From an uncultured Burkholderiales bacterium (lineage in GTDB: Bacteria > Pseudomonadota > Gammaproteobacteria > Burkholderiales > Burkholderiaceae_C): a stretch of DNA of 64,000 nucleotides. The notes under the pieces are model-generated. The model had not been told where the DNA came from, searched no databases, and was given only the letters and a program-made list of their open reading frames with translations. The stretch spans positions 1 through 64,000 of the forward strand of contig CALMYH010000036.1 in the NCBI GenBank assembly GCA_937873395.1, in the 5' to 3' direction. Each line of letters begins with the position of its first letter. Position 1 is the first letter of the stretch. Below, piece by piece: positions 8,684 to 18,191 of this stretch. The position numbers and the translations under genes are program-made.

Positions 8684-9589
8684 ATGTCCGCCCCTGACCA
8701 ACGCAAGCCCCACCTCGATACCCTGGCCGTCACCTTGCTGCTGGTCTGCTGTGCGTTCTGGGGCTTCCAGCAAATCCTGATCAAGGCCACGGTCGGGGAA
8801 GTGCCGCCGCTTTGGCAGGCGTCGCTGCGCTTCTGGGGTGCCACCGTGCTGCTCTGGCTCTGGTGCCAGTGGCGCGCCGTGCCGCTGTTCAGGCGCGACG
8901 GCACGCTGAGGGGCGGGCTGCTGGCCGGCCTGCTGTTCGCAGGCGAGTTCGCCTTCATCTACCTCGGCCTGATGCACACCACCGCCTCGCGACTGACGGT
9001 GTTCCTCTACACCAGCCCGTTCGTGGTCGCCTTGCTGCTGCCGCGCGTGGTGCCGGGTGAGGCCTTGCGGCGGGTGCAGTGGATCGGACTGACGATCGCG
9101 TTCGCGGCCGTGACCCTGGCATTCAGCGAGGGCTTCATGCAGAGTTCGCCGGTGGCGGGCCAGTGGCGCGGCGACGCCATGGCACTGGCAGCCGGCGTGT
9201 TGTGGGGCCTGACGACCCTCACCATCCGCGCCACCCGCCTGTCGACCGCCAGTGCCGAAAAGACGCTGTTCTACCAGGTCGCGGTGACGGCAGCGGTTCT
9301 CCCATGGGTGTCGCTGGCGCTGGGCGAGACCTGGTCGTTCGACTATTCGGGTCAGGCCTGGGGCTCGCTGGCGCTGCAGACCGCCGTGGGCGCGTTTGCC
9401 AGCTACCTGACCTGGATGTGGCTGCTGCGGCACTATCCGGCGACCCAGATGTCCAGCTTCACTTTTCTGACGCCGGTGTTCGCCCTGCTGTTCGGGGTCA
9501 TGTTGCTGGGCGAGCCGCTGACCGTGCAGCTGGTGATCGCCCTCGCTGGCGTGGCCACCGGCATCGTGCTGGTGAGCCGGCGCGGCTGA
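8684..9589 (+). CDS. DMT-superfamily (EamA) permease
   Basis: A 301-residue inner-membrane protein with ten predicted helices arranged as two EamA repeats (about residues 10-140 and 160-298). Each repeat shows family features: an early WGFQQILIK block, and SSFTFLTPVFALLFGVMLLGEPL in the second repeat, the typical conserved end. Members export amino acids, metabolites or drugs; the substrate cannot be read here. It is divergent from the M14 peptidase (85 bases between starts) and followed by a strong hairpin. The start at 8684 leaves a short hydrophilic N-terminus (MSAPDQRKPHLD) before the first helix, as expected. Confidence 0.85.
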   Translation: MSAPDQRKPHLDTLAVTLLLVCCAFWGFQQILIKATVGEVPPLWQASLRFWGATVLLWLWCQWRAVPLFRRDGTLRGGLLAGLLFAGEFAFIYLGLMHTTASRLTVFLYTSPFVVALLLPRVVPGEALRRVQWIGLTIAFAAVTLAFSEGFMQSSPVAGQWRGDAMALAAGVLWGLTTLTIRATRLSTASAEKTLFYQVAVTAAVLPWVSLALGETWSFDYSGQAWGSLALQTAVGAFASYLTWMWLLRHYPATQMSSFTFLTPVFALLFGVMLLGEPLTVQLVIALAGVATGIVLVSRRG

Positions 9590-9596
9590 ACGGTGT

Positions 9597-9624
9597 GGCC
9601 AACGCGCCCCTGAGCGCGTTGGCC
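9597..9624. terminator. Long GC-rich hairpin after the DMT permease gene
   Basis: An 11-bp perfect stem GGCCAACGCGC (9597-9607) / GCGCGTTGGCC (9614-9624) with loop CCCTGA lies between two convergent genes. No T-run follows, so it is a candidate non-canonical terminator. Confidence 0.5.
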
Positions 9625-9682
9625 TCGAAGACCGGACGAAGCGGCTCGACCTTGGCTTCGCCGGCCCCAGGCGGGTGATCGT

Positions 9683-10681
9683 TCACGACCTCCTGGCCAG
9701 ACCCAGGCGCTCGATGGTCGCCTTTTCCGCCGCGAAGGTGCGCTCGGCATAGGCGGTGTAGTCGGCCGTGTTCATGTAGATGACCGGCATGTAGAACTTG
9801 TCCAGCGCCTCCAGCACCTTCGGGTCTTCCAGGGTCTTGCGGAATGCGTCGTGCAGCACCCGGACCACCGCCGGGTCCATGCCCCGCGGGCCACCGAAAC
9901 CGAAGGGAGACTCGGTGATGGTGTCCCAGCCGCTCTCCTTGACCGTCGGCACATCGGGGAAAGCCTTGTTGCGCTGGCTGCCCAGGGTGGCGAGCAGGCG
10001 CAGCCGGCCGCTTTGCACATGGGGCGCAAACTCGGTGGTGCCGCTCATCATGCGGATGTGGCCCCCCAGGATGGCCTGCATGATCTCGGCCGAGCCCTTG
10101 TAGGGAATCGGGTTGAGCTGGATGCCGGCCTTGGCACTGAACTCTTCAATCGCCAGATGCGGCGTGGTGCCGGTGCCGGTGTGGCCGTATTCGAGCTTGC
10201 CGGGGTTGGCCTTGGCATAGGCGACCATTTCCTGGATGGTCTTGAAAGGCGCGTCGGCCGTGCAGGCGATGCCGAAGGTGTAGCCGGTCACGCAGATGAT
10301 GTGCGTCAGATCCCGCACCGGATCGAAGGGCATGTTCTGCATGTGGGGCAAGCGGTAGATGCCCAGCGGCAACTGGGTCAGCGTGTAACCGTCGGGTCGG
10401 GCGTTGACCATGGCCGAGGCGCCCAGCGTGCCGCCGACGCCGGGGCGGTTCTCGACCACCACCGGCACCCCGAGATGTCGGGCCGCGCTCTCGGCAAAGG
10501 CCCGGATCACGCCGTCGCTGCTGCCGCCGGCCGGCCATGGCGCAATGAGGGTGATGGGGCGGGAGGGAAAACGGTCCTGGGCCAGCGCGCCGGCCGGCAG
10601 AATGGCAGGCACGGCCGCGGCCGCAGCGGCCATGGTCAGCAACTGCCGGCGGTTGGGCGTGAATCGGTTGGAAGCAGTCAT
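9683..10681 (-). CDS. Bug-family tripartite tricarboxylate receptor (TctC-like)
   Basis: A 332-residue periplasmic solute-binding protein. A Tat-like/Sec signal is visible: NRRQLLTMAAAAAAVPAILPAGALAQ, after an RR pair. The mature part begins DRFPSRPITLIAPWPAGGSSDGVIRAFAE, the standard Bug opening, followed by NRPGVGGTLGA and the KxNPGKLEYGHTGTGT block. Bug receptors are hugely expanded in Burkholderiales and bind carboxylates or related compounds, mostly without a genetically linked membrane unit, as here. The ATG at 10681 has a strong AGGAGA site; a longer TTG start at 10729 is less likely. The ligand is unknown. Confidence 0.9.
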   Translation of the reverse strand: MTASNRFTPNRRQLLTMAAAAAAVPAILPAGALAQDRFPSRPITLIAPWPAGGSSDGVIRAFAESAARHLGVPVVVENRPGVGGTLGASAMVNARPDGYTLTQLPLGIYRLPHMQNMPFDPVRDLTHIICVTGYTFGIACTADAPFKTIQEMVAYAKANPGKLEYGHTGTGTTPHLAIEEFSAKAGIQLNPIPYKGSAEIMQAILGGHIRMMSGTTEFAPHVQSGRLRLLATLGSQRNKAFPDVPTVKESGWDTITESPFGFGGPRGMDPAVVRVLHDAFRKTLEDPKVLEALDKFYMPVIYMNTADYTAYAERTFAAEKATIERLGLARRS

Positions 10682-10779
10682 GCGTGTCTCCTGTCGGTCT
10701 TGTGGAACGGGAAACCGCAAGTTAGCCAAGCTGGGCGGACTTGCCTACCGGGTCAGCCCGCGGCGGTTGCCGGTTTTCG

Positions 10780-12951
10780 TCACCCTGGCGACTGGGTGCG
10801 GGACAGGTGGGCACTCGCCAGGCGGACATACCAGTCCAGACAGCCTGGGTTGGCCATGGCCTCGCGGTTGATGACCTTTTCCAGCGGCTGGCCCAGCATC
10901 AGCTTCTTGATCGGGAGCTCCTGCTTCTTGCCCGAGAGCGTGCGCGGGATCTCTTCGACCTGGTGAATTTCGTCGGGCACGAAACGCGGCGAGAGCGCGG
11001 TGCGGATGGCAGCGCTGATCTTCGCGCGCAGGGTGTCGTCCAGCACCAGCCCCGGGCGCAACACCACGAACAGGGGCATGTGGCTCTCGCGCCCCAGGTA
11101 CTCCAGGTCGACCACCATGGAGTCGAGCACCTCGGGCAGGGCCTCGACCGCGCTGTAGAGCTCGCTGGTGCCCATGCGCAGGCCGTGGCGGTTGATGGTG
11201 GCGTCGGACCGGCCGTAGATGACGCAGGAGCCGTCCGGGAAGATGCGCAACCAGTCGCCGTGTCGCCAGACGGCCCCGGCTTCGGGCCCGAGGTCCCGGT
11301 CACCGGGCCGCCCCAAGACCGGGCCAGCCCCCTCGGGGGACAGCGGTAGGCCGCCGCCCGGCTTGCGTCCGTGACCTGCGGGGTACATGTCGAAGTAACT
11401 GCCGATCAGGCGGCGGTTGTCCGTGTCCCCGACAAAGTACAGCGGCATGGAGGGAATGGGCTGGGCGCACACGAGTTCTCCCACCTCGTCCAGCACCGGC
11501 TGACCCTGCTCGTTCCAGGCCTCGACCGCACAGCCCATCAGGCGGCACTGCATGCGGCCGGGCGCCTGGGGCAACTCGCGGTTGCCGCCGATGAAGGCCC
11601 CTGCAAAGTCGGTGCCGCCGGAAATGTTGCAGAACCAGATGTCTTTCTGGGCCTCGGTGTTCGCGATGGCGGCGAATTGTGCGGTCGCCCAGCGTTGCGC
11701 GTCTTCCGACAGCGGCGAGCCGGTGCTGCCCAGCGCGCGCACGGCCGACAGGTCGCCGCAGGTCGACAGGTCCACCCCGGCCTTGAGGCAGTTGGCGTAG
11801 AAGGCCGCGCCGGCGCCGAAGAAGGTCACGCCGGTCTCGGCCGCAAAACGCCACAGGGTGGTCCAGTCGGGCCGGTCCTTGCTGCCGCCGGGGTTGCCGT
11901 CGTAGATGACGCAGGTGGTGCCGTTGAGCAGGCCACTGGCCTGGGCGTTCCACATCACCCAGCCGGTGGAGCTGTACCAGTGGTAGCGCTCGCCCCAGTT
12001 GTTGGGGTGGTAGCTGCAGCCGACGTCGTTGTGGATGATCTTGAGCGCCAGCGCCACGATGAGGGTGCCACCATGGCCGTGCACGATGGGCTTCGGCAGG
12101 CCGGTGGTGCCGCTGCTGTAGACGATCCACAGCGGGTGGTCGAATGGCACCCACAGGGGTTCGAAGGCCGTCACCTCGGCGTCGTCTCGGGCCGTGGCCT
12201 GCGCAAACGACTCGCAAGGCGAGGCGCGCATCAGCGCCGCACTGCGCCCGTCCTCGCCCTCGGCCAGGTGGGTGTGCAGCACCACATGCCGCACCGAGGG
12301 CAGTGCGGCACGCAGTTCGGCCACCACGCCCAGGCGGTCGTGGTCCTTGTGCCCGTAGGTGACGCCATCACAGGCGATCAGCACCACCGGTTCGATCTGC
12401 CGGAAGCGATCGAGCACGGCGCTGGTGCCCATGTCGGGCGCGCAGACACTCCAGACCGCGCCGATGGACACCACGGCCAGGAAAGCGACCATGGTCTCGG
12501 GGATGTTGGGCAGGTAGGCCGCGACCCGGTCACCCGGCTGCACGCCCTGGGCCTTCAGGTGCAGCGCCAGCGAGGCCACCTGGCGCCGCAGCTCGGGCCA
12601 GGACAGCTCGGTGTGGCGGCCCTTCTCGTTCCCGGCCACGATGGCCGGGAAACCGGCAGCGTGTGCCGCCTGCACGTGACGGAACACCTGCTGGGCGTAG
12701 TTGACCTGGGACCCGGGGAACCAGTTCGCACCGGGCATGACGTTCGTTTCGAGCACCGCGGTGTGCGGGGTGGGCGACTGCAGGTCGAAGTAGTCCCAGA
12801 TGCTTTGCCAGAACGCGTCCAGCTCGGTGGTGGACCAGCGCCAGAGTGCGTCGTAGCTGTCGAACTTCAGGCCGCGTTCGCGGGCCAGCCAGTCCTGGTA
12901 GAGGCGGATCTGGGGAAGGAATGGTGGGCTTGCCTGACGGTCGGGGTTCAT
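10780..12951 (-). CDS. aacS: Acetoacetyl-CoA synthetase with an in-frame repeat insertion
   Basis: A 723-residue acyl-CoA ligase that activates acetoacetate to acetoacetyl-CoA using ATP, linking ketone bodies or PHB breakdown to central metabolism. The AacS N-terminus (YQDWLARERGLKFDSYDALWRWS), the adenylate motif YSSGTTGLPKPIVHGHGG, the block YHWYSSTGWVMWN and the C-terminal SGKKQELPIKKL with its catalytic lysine are present. Family members are about 650 residues. Part of the excess is a stretch of some 34 residues (from HGRKPGGG to DLGPEAGA) between YFDMYPAG and VWRHGDWLRI, encoded by repeat-like DNA at about 11280-11380. The flanking motifs are intact, so the insertion may be tolerated. 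Confidence 0.9.
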   Translation of the reverse strand: MNPDRQASPPFLPQIRLYQDWLARERGLKFDSYDALWRWSTTELDAFWQSIWDYFDLQSPTPHTAVLETNVMPGANWFPGSQVNYAQQVFRHVQAAHAAGFPAIVAGNEKGRHTELSWPELRRQVASLALHLKAQGVQPGDRVAAYLPNIPETMVAFLAVVSIGAVWSVCAPDMGTSAVLDRFRQIEPVVLIACDGVTYGHKDHDRLGVVAELRAALPSVRHVVLHTHLAEGEDGRSAALMRASPCESFAQATARDDAEVTAFEPLWVPFDHPLWIVYSSGTTGLPKPIVHGHGGTLIVALALKIIHNDVGCSYHPNNWGERYHWYSSTGWVMWNAQASGLLNGTTCVIYDGNPGGSKDRPDWTTLWRFAAETGVTFFGAGAAFYANCLKAGVDLSTCGDLSAVRALGSTGSPLSEDAQRWATAQFAAIANTEAQKDIWFCNISGGTDFAGAFIGGNRELPQAPGRMQCRLMGCAVEAWNEQGQPVLDEVGELVCAQPIPSMPLYFVGDTDNRRLIGSYFDMYPAGHGRKPGGGLPLSPEGAGPVLGRPGDRDLGPEAGAVWRHGDWLRIFPDGSCVIYGRSDATINRHGLRMGTSELYSAVEALPEVLDSMVVDLEYLGRESHMPLFVVLRPGLVLDDTLRAKISAAIRTALSPRFVPDEIHQVEEIPRTLSGKKQELPIKKLMLGQPLEKVINREAMANPGCLDWYVRLASAHLSRTQSPG
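11280..11380. repeat. GC-rich palindromic repeat inserted within aacS
   Basis: This stretch encodes the extra residues of AacS. It includes GCCCCAAGACCGGG (11319-11333 region), also found in the rsmG insertion at 35813-35826, and a CCCCCTCGGGGG palindrome at about 11329-11340. Shared words and matching in-frame behaviour suggest the same repeat family. Boundaries are approximate. Confidence 0.6.
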
Positions 12952-13144
12952 GGTGGTGTGCGGGCCGCACTGGGGCGACGGACTTGTCTCCTGAAGGGCC
13001 CAAGCGTAGCAGCGCCGAGTTGGCCAGCACTATCCCGCAGGTGTCAGATCCGCGGCTGCGCGGCTTGGCCGGCACGCTTCCTGCCTGCACAATCGCGCCC
13101 GCTTATCCTCGGGAACTTTTCCATCAACCAACGGAGTGAGAAAC

Positions 13145-14434
13145 ATGGGTATGTTCAACTGGTCCGAGAAACCAGCTTCGACACTGGCCGAAGGCGGCGT
13201 CATTGCCCCTGACGAGCGCCTGCCCTGGGTGCAGACCGGCGTCATGGGCGTGCAGCACCTGATCGCCATGTTCGGCGCCACCGTGCTGGCACCGATCCTG
13301 ATGGGCTTCGACCCCAACGTCGCCATCCTGATGAGCGGCATCGGCACGCTGATCTTCTTCGTCATGACCGGCGGCAAGGTACCCAGCTACCTGGGTTCGA
13401 GTTTTGCCTTCATCGGCGTGGTGATCGCGGCCAGCGGCTACGGTGGACAGGGGCCCAACGCCAACATCGGCGTGGCGCTGGGCGGCATCATCGCCTGCGG
13501 CCTGCTGTATTTCATCATTGGCGCCATCGTGCAGGCCGTCGGCACCGGCTGGATCGAGCGCTTCATGCCGCCGGTGGTCACCGGCTCGGTGGTGGCGGTG
13601 ATCGGCCTGCACCTGGCCTACATTCCGGTCAAGAACATGGCACCGACGGCCTTTGATGCCTGGATGCAGGCCATCACCTTCGTCAGCGTGGCCCTGGTGG
13701 CCGTGTTCACCAAAGGCATGGTCCAGCGCCTGCTGATCCTGATGGGCCTGATCGTCGCCAGCATCATCTACGCGGTATTGACCAACGGCTTCGGGCTGGG
13801 CAAGCCGCTGGACCTGTCGGGCATTGCCAACGCGGCCTGGATCGGCATGCCCAGCTTCAGGGCCCCGGTGTTCCAGTTCAATGCCATGCTGCTGATCGCG
13901 CCGGTGGCCATCATCCTGGTGGCCGAGAACCTGGGCCACATCAAGGCGGTGACGGCCATGACCGGCAAGAACCTGGACGTCTACATGGGCCGTGCCTTCA
14001 TGGGCGACGGCGTGGCCACCATGGTGGCCGGCAGTGCGGGCGGCACCGGTGTGACCACCTACGCCGAGAACATCGGCGTCATGGCCGCCACCAAGATCTA
14101 CTCGACCGCCATCTTCGTGATCGCCGGTGCCATGGCCATCGTGCTCGGCTTTTCGCCCAAGTTCGGTGCCCTGATCCAGGCCATTCCGCTGGCCGTCATG
14201 GGGGGGGTGTCCATTGTGGTGTTCGGCCTGATCGCGGTCGCCGGCGCCAAGATCTGGGTCGACAACAAGGTCGATTTTTCGGACAACCGCAACCTGCTGG
14301 TGGCGGCCATCACCCTGGTGCTGGGCACCGGCGACTTCACCCTGAAGTTCGGCGAATTCGCGCTGGGTGGCATCGGCACCGCGACCTTCGGCGCCATCCT
14401 GCTCAACGCCCTGCTCTCGCGCGGCAGCCGCTGA
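13145..14434 (+). CDS. NCS2 nucleobase permease (uracil/xanthine type)
   Basis: A 429-residue inner-membrane transporter of the nucleobase-cation symporter-2 family, with about 14 helices. Diagnostic blocks are QHLIAMFGATVLAPILMGFDPNVA near the N-terminus, SYLGSSFAFIG, and the QH/NxG-type signature regions VAENLGHIKAV and AGGTGVTTYAENIG near residues 260 and 300. The TTYAEN block places it in the UraA/RutG uracil branch rather than xanthine or ascorbate groups. The ATG at 13145 has ribosome site GGAG at 13133-13136; a GTG nine bases earlier is the alternative. It is divergent from aacS and shows no linked pyrimidine genes. Confidence 0.9.
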   Translation: MGMFNWSEKPASTLAEGGVIAPDERLPWVQTGVMGVQHLIAMFGATVLAPILMGFDPNVAILMSGIGTLIFFVMTGGKVPSYLGSSFAFIGVVIAASGYGGQGPNANIGVALGGIIACGLLYFIIGAIVQAVGTGWIERFMPPVVTGSVVAVIGLHLAYIPVKNMAPTAFDAWMQAITFVSVALVAVFTKGMVQRLLILMGLIVASIIYAVLTNGFGLGKPLDLSGIANAAWIGMPSFRAPVFQFNAMLLIAPVAIILVAENLGHIKAVTAMTGKNLDVYMGRAFMGDGVATMVAGSAGGTGVTTYAENIGVMAATKIYSTAIFVIAGAMAIVLGFSPKFGALIQAIPLAVMGGVSIVVFGLIAVAGAKIWVDNKVDFSDNRNLLVAAITLVLGTGDFTLKFGEFALGGIGTATFGAILLNALLSRGSR

Positions 14435-14483
14435 GGCCCGGCCTTGTCCGCGCCGGCACCGTGGCGCCGGCGTGCGCCCGCTT

Positions 14484-15020
14484 CTATTGGCGTGCCGGCA
14501 GGCGGTACTCGCCGGTGAGGTCGCCGTAGACATCGGCCAGCACACCGGGTGTCAGCGGCGAAAGGCCGCCTTCGCCCTTCAGGGTGAAACGGCCCTCGAT
14601 GCCCTGGAAGCGCCCGGTGCCGCCGGTCAACTCCCCGGTGGCTTCCTGCGCACCCGCGATGTCGCCCATCTCGTTGCGGCGAAAACGTCCCTCCATGCGG
14701 CCTTCTATGGTGGATCCGTCGGCAAAGCGGTAGGTCAACTGCGCGCGCATGCCGTACCAGCGGTCCCCCTGCGGTCCGGTGAGCACGCCACGCAGGTCCA
14801 GTGTGGCGGGCTCCCGGCGGCCGTCGGGCATGGTCATCAGGGCCACCCCGAGCCGTCGGTAATTGCCGCTGGCGTCGAGGCTTTCACGCACATGGGCGTG
14901 GCGCAGGTTGAGCGTGTCGGCCGCTGCCGTCGCAGGCAGGACCAGCCCCAACAGCAGGGTGCCAGCACCAGCCAAGCCAATCAATCCGCGCCGTGTCAAT
15001 GTCTTGATTCGATGATCCAA
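14484..15020 (-). CDS. Hypothetical exported protein, possibly beta-barrel fold
   Basis: A 178-residue protein of unknown function. Residues 1-34 form an export signal with an RR pair (KTLTRRGLIGLAGAGTLLLGLVLPATAAA), which could be Tat-dependent. The mature part is rich in alternating polar and hydrophobic residues and has the phrase EATGELTGGTGRFQGIEGRFTLKGEG. The GTGRFxGIEG turn resembles that of small lipocalin-like or allene-oxide-cyclase-like barrels, in which a strand pair frames a ligand cavity; this is only a resemblance. It is convergent with the NCS2 permease and divergent from the aryl-CoA monooxygenase, with no clear functional link to either. Confidence 0.6.
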   Translation of the reverse strand: MDHRIKTLTRRGLIGLAGAGTLLLGLVLPATAAADTLNLRHAHVRESLDASGNYRRLGVALMTMPDGRREPATLDLRGVLTGPQGDRWYGMRAQLTYRFADGSTIEGRMEGRFRRNEMGDIAGAQEATGELTGGTGRFQGIEGRFTLKGEGGLSPLTPGVLADVYGDLTGEYRLPARQ

Positions 15021-15158
15021 GGAAGATCTCCTGTCAACCCACCGTTCGGGGCCACTCCAATTTGCGCCTTACATGGACGTCGGATTTGACAGGCGTCAAC
15101 AAGTCTCGATGACCTGGCGGGCGACACGGATCCGTTTGACTAGGGCTTTCCCTATATT

Positions 15159-15172
15159 GTTTAGGTCTAAAC
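15159..15172. promoter_or_regulatory. Candidate MarR-type operator (GTTTAG-GT-CTAAAC)
   Basis: A perfect 6-bp inverted repeat with a 2-bp centre lies in a short AT-rich patch 86 bases upstream of the aryl-CoA monooxygenase gene. Dyads of this form are typical of MarR-family repressors of aromatic catabolism. No MarR gene lies nearby, so the regulator would be encoded elsewhere. Confidence 0.5.
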
Positions 15173-15257
15173 TATTTAAGAATCCGGTGGTGGGCTGGCA
15201 TTGCCGGAAGCCCGCGCGCACGCCGCATCCCCGGACGGCGCCCGTCAGGAGACCCCC

Positions 15258-17627
15258 ATGAAAATCGTCTGCATCGGTGGCGGCCCGGCCGGCCTGTATT
15301 TCGGCCTGCTGATGAAAAAGCTCGATCCGGCCCACGAGGTCATCGTGGTCGAGCGCAACAAGCCCTACGACACCTTCGGCTGGGGTGTGGTGTTCTCCGA
15401 CGCGACCATGGACAACATGCGGGCCTGGGACATCGAGACCGCCAACGAGATCCAGCTGGCCTTCAACCACTGGGACGACATCGAGCTGCTGTTCAAGGGC
15501 CGCACCATCCGCTCGGGTGGCCACGGCTTTGTCGGCATCGGCCGCAAGAAGCTGCTCAACATCCTGCAGGCGCGCTGCGAGCAGCTGGGTGTGCAGCTGC
15601 AGTTCGAGACCGACGTCGAGTCCGACCTGGACTTCCCGGACGCCGACCTCGTCATCGCCAGCGACGGCATCAACTCGCGCATCCGCACGAAGTACGCCGA
15701 CACCTTCCGCCCCGACATCGTGGTGCGCCCCAACCGCTACATCTGGCTGGGCACGCACCGCCTGTACGACGCCTTCACTTTCGACTTCCAGAAGACCGAG
15801 CACGGCTGGTTCCAGGCCCACATCTACAAGTTCGACGACAGCACCACCACCTTCATCGTCGAGTGCCCGGAGCACGTCTGGCAGGCCCACCGCCTGGACC
15901 AGGCCGACCAGGAGCAGAGCATTGCCTTCTGCGAGCACCTGTTCAAGGACACGCTGCAGGGCCACAGGCTGATGACCAACGCGCGCCACCTGCGCGGCTC
16001 GGCCTGGCTGAACTTCCAGCGCGTGCGCTGCGACCGGTGGTGGCTGCGCAACGAACACGGCAGCCACGTGGTGCTGATGGGCGACGCGGTGCACACCGCC
16101 CACTTCGCCATTGGCTCGGGCACCAAGCTGGCCATCGAGGACGCGATGGAGCTGGCCCGCCAGTTCCAGATCGCCGGCGACACGCCCGAGCACATTCCCG
16201 AGGTGCTGGAGCGCTACCAGGCGGTGCGCGCGGTCGACGTGCTGCGCCTGCAGAACGCCGCCTGGAACGCGATGGAATGGTTCGAGGTCTGCGGCCAGCG
16301 CTACTGCGACCAGCTCGAACCCGAGCAGTTCATGTACTCCATGCTCACCCGCAGCCAGCGCATCAGCCACGAGAACCTGCGCCTGCGCGACAAGGGCTGG
16401 CTGGAGGGCTACGAGCGCTGGTTTGCCGCTCGGGCGGCTGCGCAGACGGGCACAGCAGAAGCCCAAGGCGTCGTGCCACCGATGTTCACCCCCTGGAAGC
16501 TCAGGTCGGTGAAATTGAAAAACCGGGTTGTCGTCTCGCCCATGGCCCAGTACAGCTGCAACGACGGACTGCCCGGCGACTACCACCTGGCCCACCTGGG
16601 CGCCCGGGCCCTGGGCGGCGCCGCGCTGGTCATGGCCGAAATGACCTGCCCCAGCCCCGACGCCCGCATCACCCCGGGTTGCCCGGGCCTGTGGAACGAC
16701 GAACAGACGGCCGCCTGGAAGCGCATCACGGATTTCGTGCACCAGCAGAGCGACGCGCGCATCGGCATCCAGATCGGCCACGCCGGGCCCAAGGGTTCGA
16801 CCTGCGCGCCCTGGCAGGGCGACGGCATGGACCAGGCCCTGCCCGAAGGCAACTGGCCGCTGCTGGCCGCCTCGGCCCAGCCCTACCTGCCCGATGGCCA
16901 GCTGCCTCGCGCCATGACCCGCGCCGACATGGACCGCGTGCGCGAGGACTTCGTGGCCGCCACGCGGCGCGCCGCCGCCGCCGGTTTCGACTGGCTGGAG
17001 CTGCACTGCGCCCACGGCTACCTGCTTTCGTCGTTCATTTCGCCGCTGACGAACCGGCGCAACGACGACTTCGGCGGCCCGCTGGCCAACCGCCTGCGCT
17101 ACCCGCTGGAGGTGTTCGCCGCCGTGCGCGCGGCCTGGCCCGAGCACCTGCCCATGAGCGTGCGCATCTCGGCCCACGACTGGGTCGAAGGGGGCATCAC
17201 ACCGGACGAGGCGGTCGAGGTCGCACGCGCCTTCAAGGCCGCCGGCGCCGACCTGATCGACGTCTCTTCGGGCCAGGTCAGTGCCGACCAGAAACCGACC
17301 TACGGCCGCATGTACCAGACCCCGTTCGCCGACCGCATCCGCCAGGAGGCCGGCATCGCCACCATCGCGGTGGGTGCCATCAGCGAGGCCGACCACGTCA
17401 ACAGCATCATCGCCTCCGGGCGCGCCGACCTGTGCGCCGTCGCCCGCCCGCACCTGGCCAACCCGGCCTGGACACTGACCGAGGCAGCGAAGATCGGCTT
17501 CACGAACCTGGCCTGGCCGCGCACCTACGTCTCGGGCAAGTCCCAGATGGAAAGCCTGTTCGCGCGCGAGCGCAGCATGGCCGACGCCCCGTCGGGTGGC
17601 ACGGTGCTGCCGGTGCGCCCCCTCTGA
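15258..17627 (+). CDS. Aryl-CoA monooxygenase/reductase fusion (salicylyl-CoA 5-hydroxylase or 2-aminobenzoyl-CoA monooxygenase type)
   Basis: A 789-residue two-domain flavoprotein. Residues 1-400 form an FAD monooxygenase: [16 protein letters not shown] (Rossmann), then [14 protein letters not shown] and [25 protein letters not shown]. Residues from about 410 are an old-yellow-enzyme-type NADH:flavin reductase ([23 protein letters not shown] and [25 protein letters not shown]). This exact fusion is known from 2-aminobenzoyl-CoA monooxygenase/reductase and salicylyl-CoA 5-hydroxylases, which hydroxylate (and in the former case partly reduce) the CoA-bound ring. ATG at 15258 follows CAGGAGA. 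It leads an operon with a thioesterase. No ligase gene is in the window, so the substrate is open. Confidence 0.88.
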   Translation: MKIVCIGGGPAGLYFGLLMKKLDPAHEVIVVERNKPYDTFGWGVVFSDATMDNMRAWDIETANEIQLAFNHWDDIELLFKGRTIRSGGHGFVGIGRKKLLNILQARCEQLGVQLQFETDVESDLDFPDADLVIASDGINSRIRTKYADTFRPDIVVRPNRYIWLGTHRLYDAFTFDFQKTEHGWFQAHIYKFDDSTTTFIVECPEHVWQAHRLDQADQEQSIAFCEHLFKDTLQGHRLMTNARHLRGSAWLNFQRVRCDRWWLRNEHGSHVVLMGDAVHTAHFAIGSGTKLAIEDAMELARQFQIAGDTPEHIPEVLERYQAVRAVDVLRLQNAAWNAMEWFEVCGQRYCDQLEPEQFMYSMLTRSQRISHENLRLRDKGWLEGYERWFAARAAAQTGTAEAQGVVPPMFTPWKLRSVKLKNRVVVSPMAQYSCNDGLPGDYHLAHLGARALGGAALVMAEMTCPSPDARITPGCPGLWNDEQTAAWKRITDFVHQQSDARIGIQIGHAGPKGSTCAPWQGDGMDQALPEGNWPLLAASAQPYLPDGQLPRAMTRADMDRVREDFVAATRRAAAAGFDWLELHCAHGYLLSSFISPLTNRRNDDFGGPLANRLRYPLEVFAAVRAAWPEHLPMSVRISAHDWVEGGITPDEAVEVARAFKAAGADLIDVSSGQVSADQKPTYGRMYQTPFADRIRQEAGIATIAVGAISEADHVNSIIASGRADLCAVARPHLANPAWTLTEAAKIGFTNLAWPRTYVSGKSQMESLFARERSMADAPSGGTVLPVRPL

Positions 17628-17649
17628 CCGCCAATCACGGAGCCTGCCC

Positions 17650-18072
17650 ATGCCGATCTGGACCCAGCCGATCTCCTGCGAGATCCTCGCCCGCCTGCAC
17701 GAGGGCACCGCGGTGCAGCACCTGGGCATCGAATTCCTCGACGTGGGGGAAGACAGCATCACTGCCCGCGTGCCGGTGGACTCACGAACGAAGCAACCGT
17801 ACGGCCTGCTGCACGGCGGCGTGAGCGTGGTGCTGGCCGAGACCCTGGGCAGCTGTGGCGCCGCCTTCAGCTGCCCGCCGGGCCACCGCGCGGTCGGGCT
17901 GGACATCAACGCCAACCACCTGCGCGGCGCCACCGCCGGCTGGGTCACCGGCGTCACCCGGCCGGTTCACATCGGCCGCAGCACCCAGGTCTGGCAGATC
18001 GACCTGCGCAACGACGCCGGCGAGCCCACCTGCGTCTCGCGCCTGACGATGGCGGTGCTGGCGCCGCGCTGA
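17650..18072 (+). CDS. Hotdog-fold acyl-CoA thioesterase
   Basis: A 140-residue thioesterase of the PaaI/YdiI group. The key block HGGVSVVLAETLGS contains the catalytic-region His and the Glu/Asp helix position, and INANHLRGATAGWVTGVTRPVHIGRSTQVWQIDL is the typical second half of the single hotdog domain. It begins 22 bases after the aryl-CoA monooxygenase and is surely cotranscribed. The natural reading is that it releases CoA from the hydroxylated product, for example gentisyl-CoA to gentisate if the partner is a salicylyl-CoA hydroxylase. That pairing is inference from context. The ATG at 17650 was chosen because the domain starts right after it. Confidence 0.87.
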   Translation: MPIWTQPISCEILARLHEGTAVQHLGIEFLDVGEDSITARVPVDSRTKQPYGLLHGGVSVVLAETLGSCGAAFSCPPGHRAVGLDINANHLRGATAGWVTGVTRPVHIGRSTQVWQIDLRNDAGEPTCVSRLTMAVLAPR

Positions 18073-18191
18073 ATCCCCTCGCACAGCAGCCAACCAGCGA
18101 GGGCCGGTCATCCTGCCTGCTGCTGCCGGCAGATCAGGGCCCAGCCGCACAGGCTTTGGACGGACAAAAGCCCTCCGCTCGATCGAAGGCC

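Noticed and set aside
15096-17957. A 953-codon open frame antisense to the aryl-CoA monooxygenase
   Set aside because: It mirrors the codon pattern of the GC-rich gene on the other strand, has low-complexity His/Gly/Arg composition and no recognisable domain. Long antisense frames are expected at this GC content.
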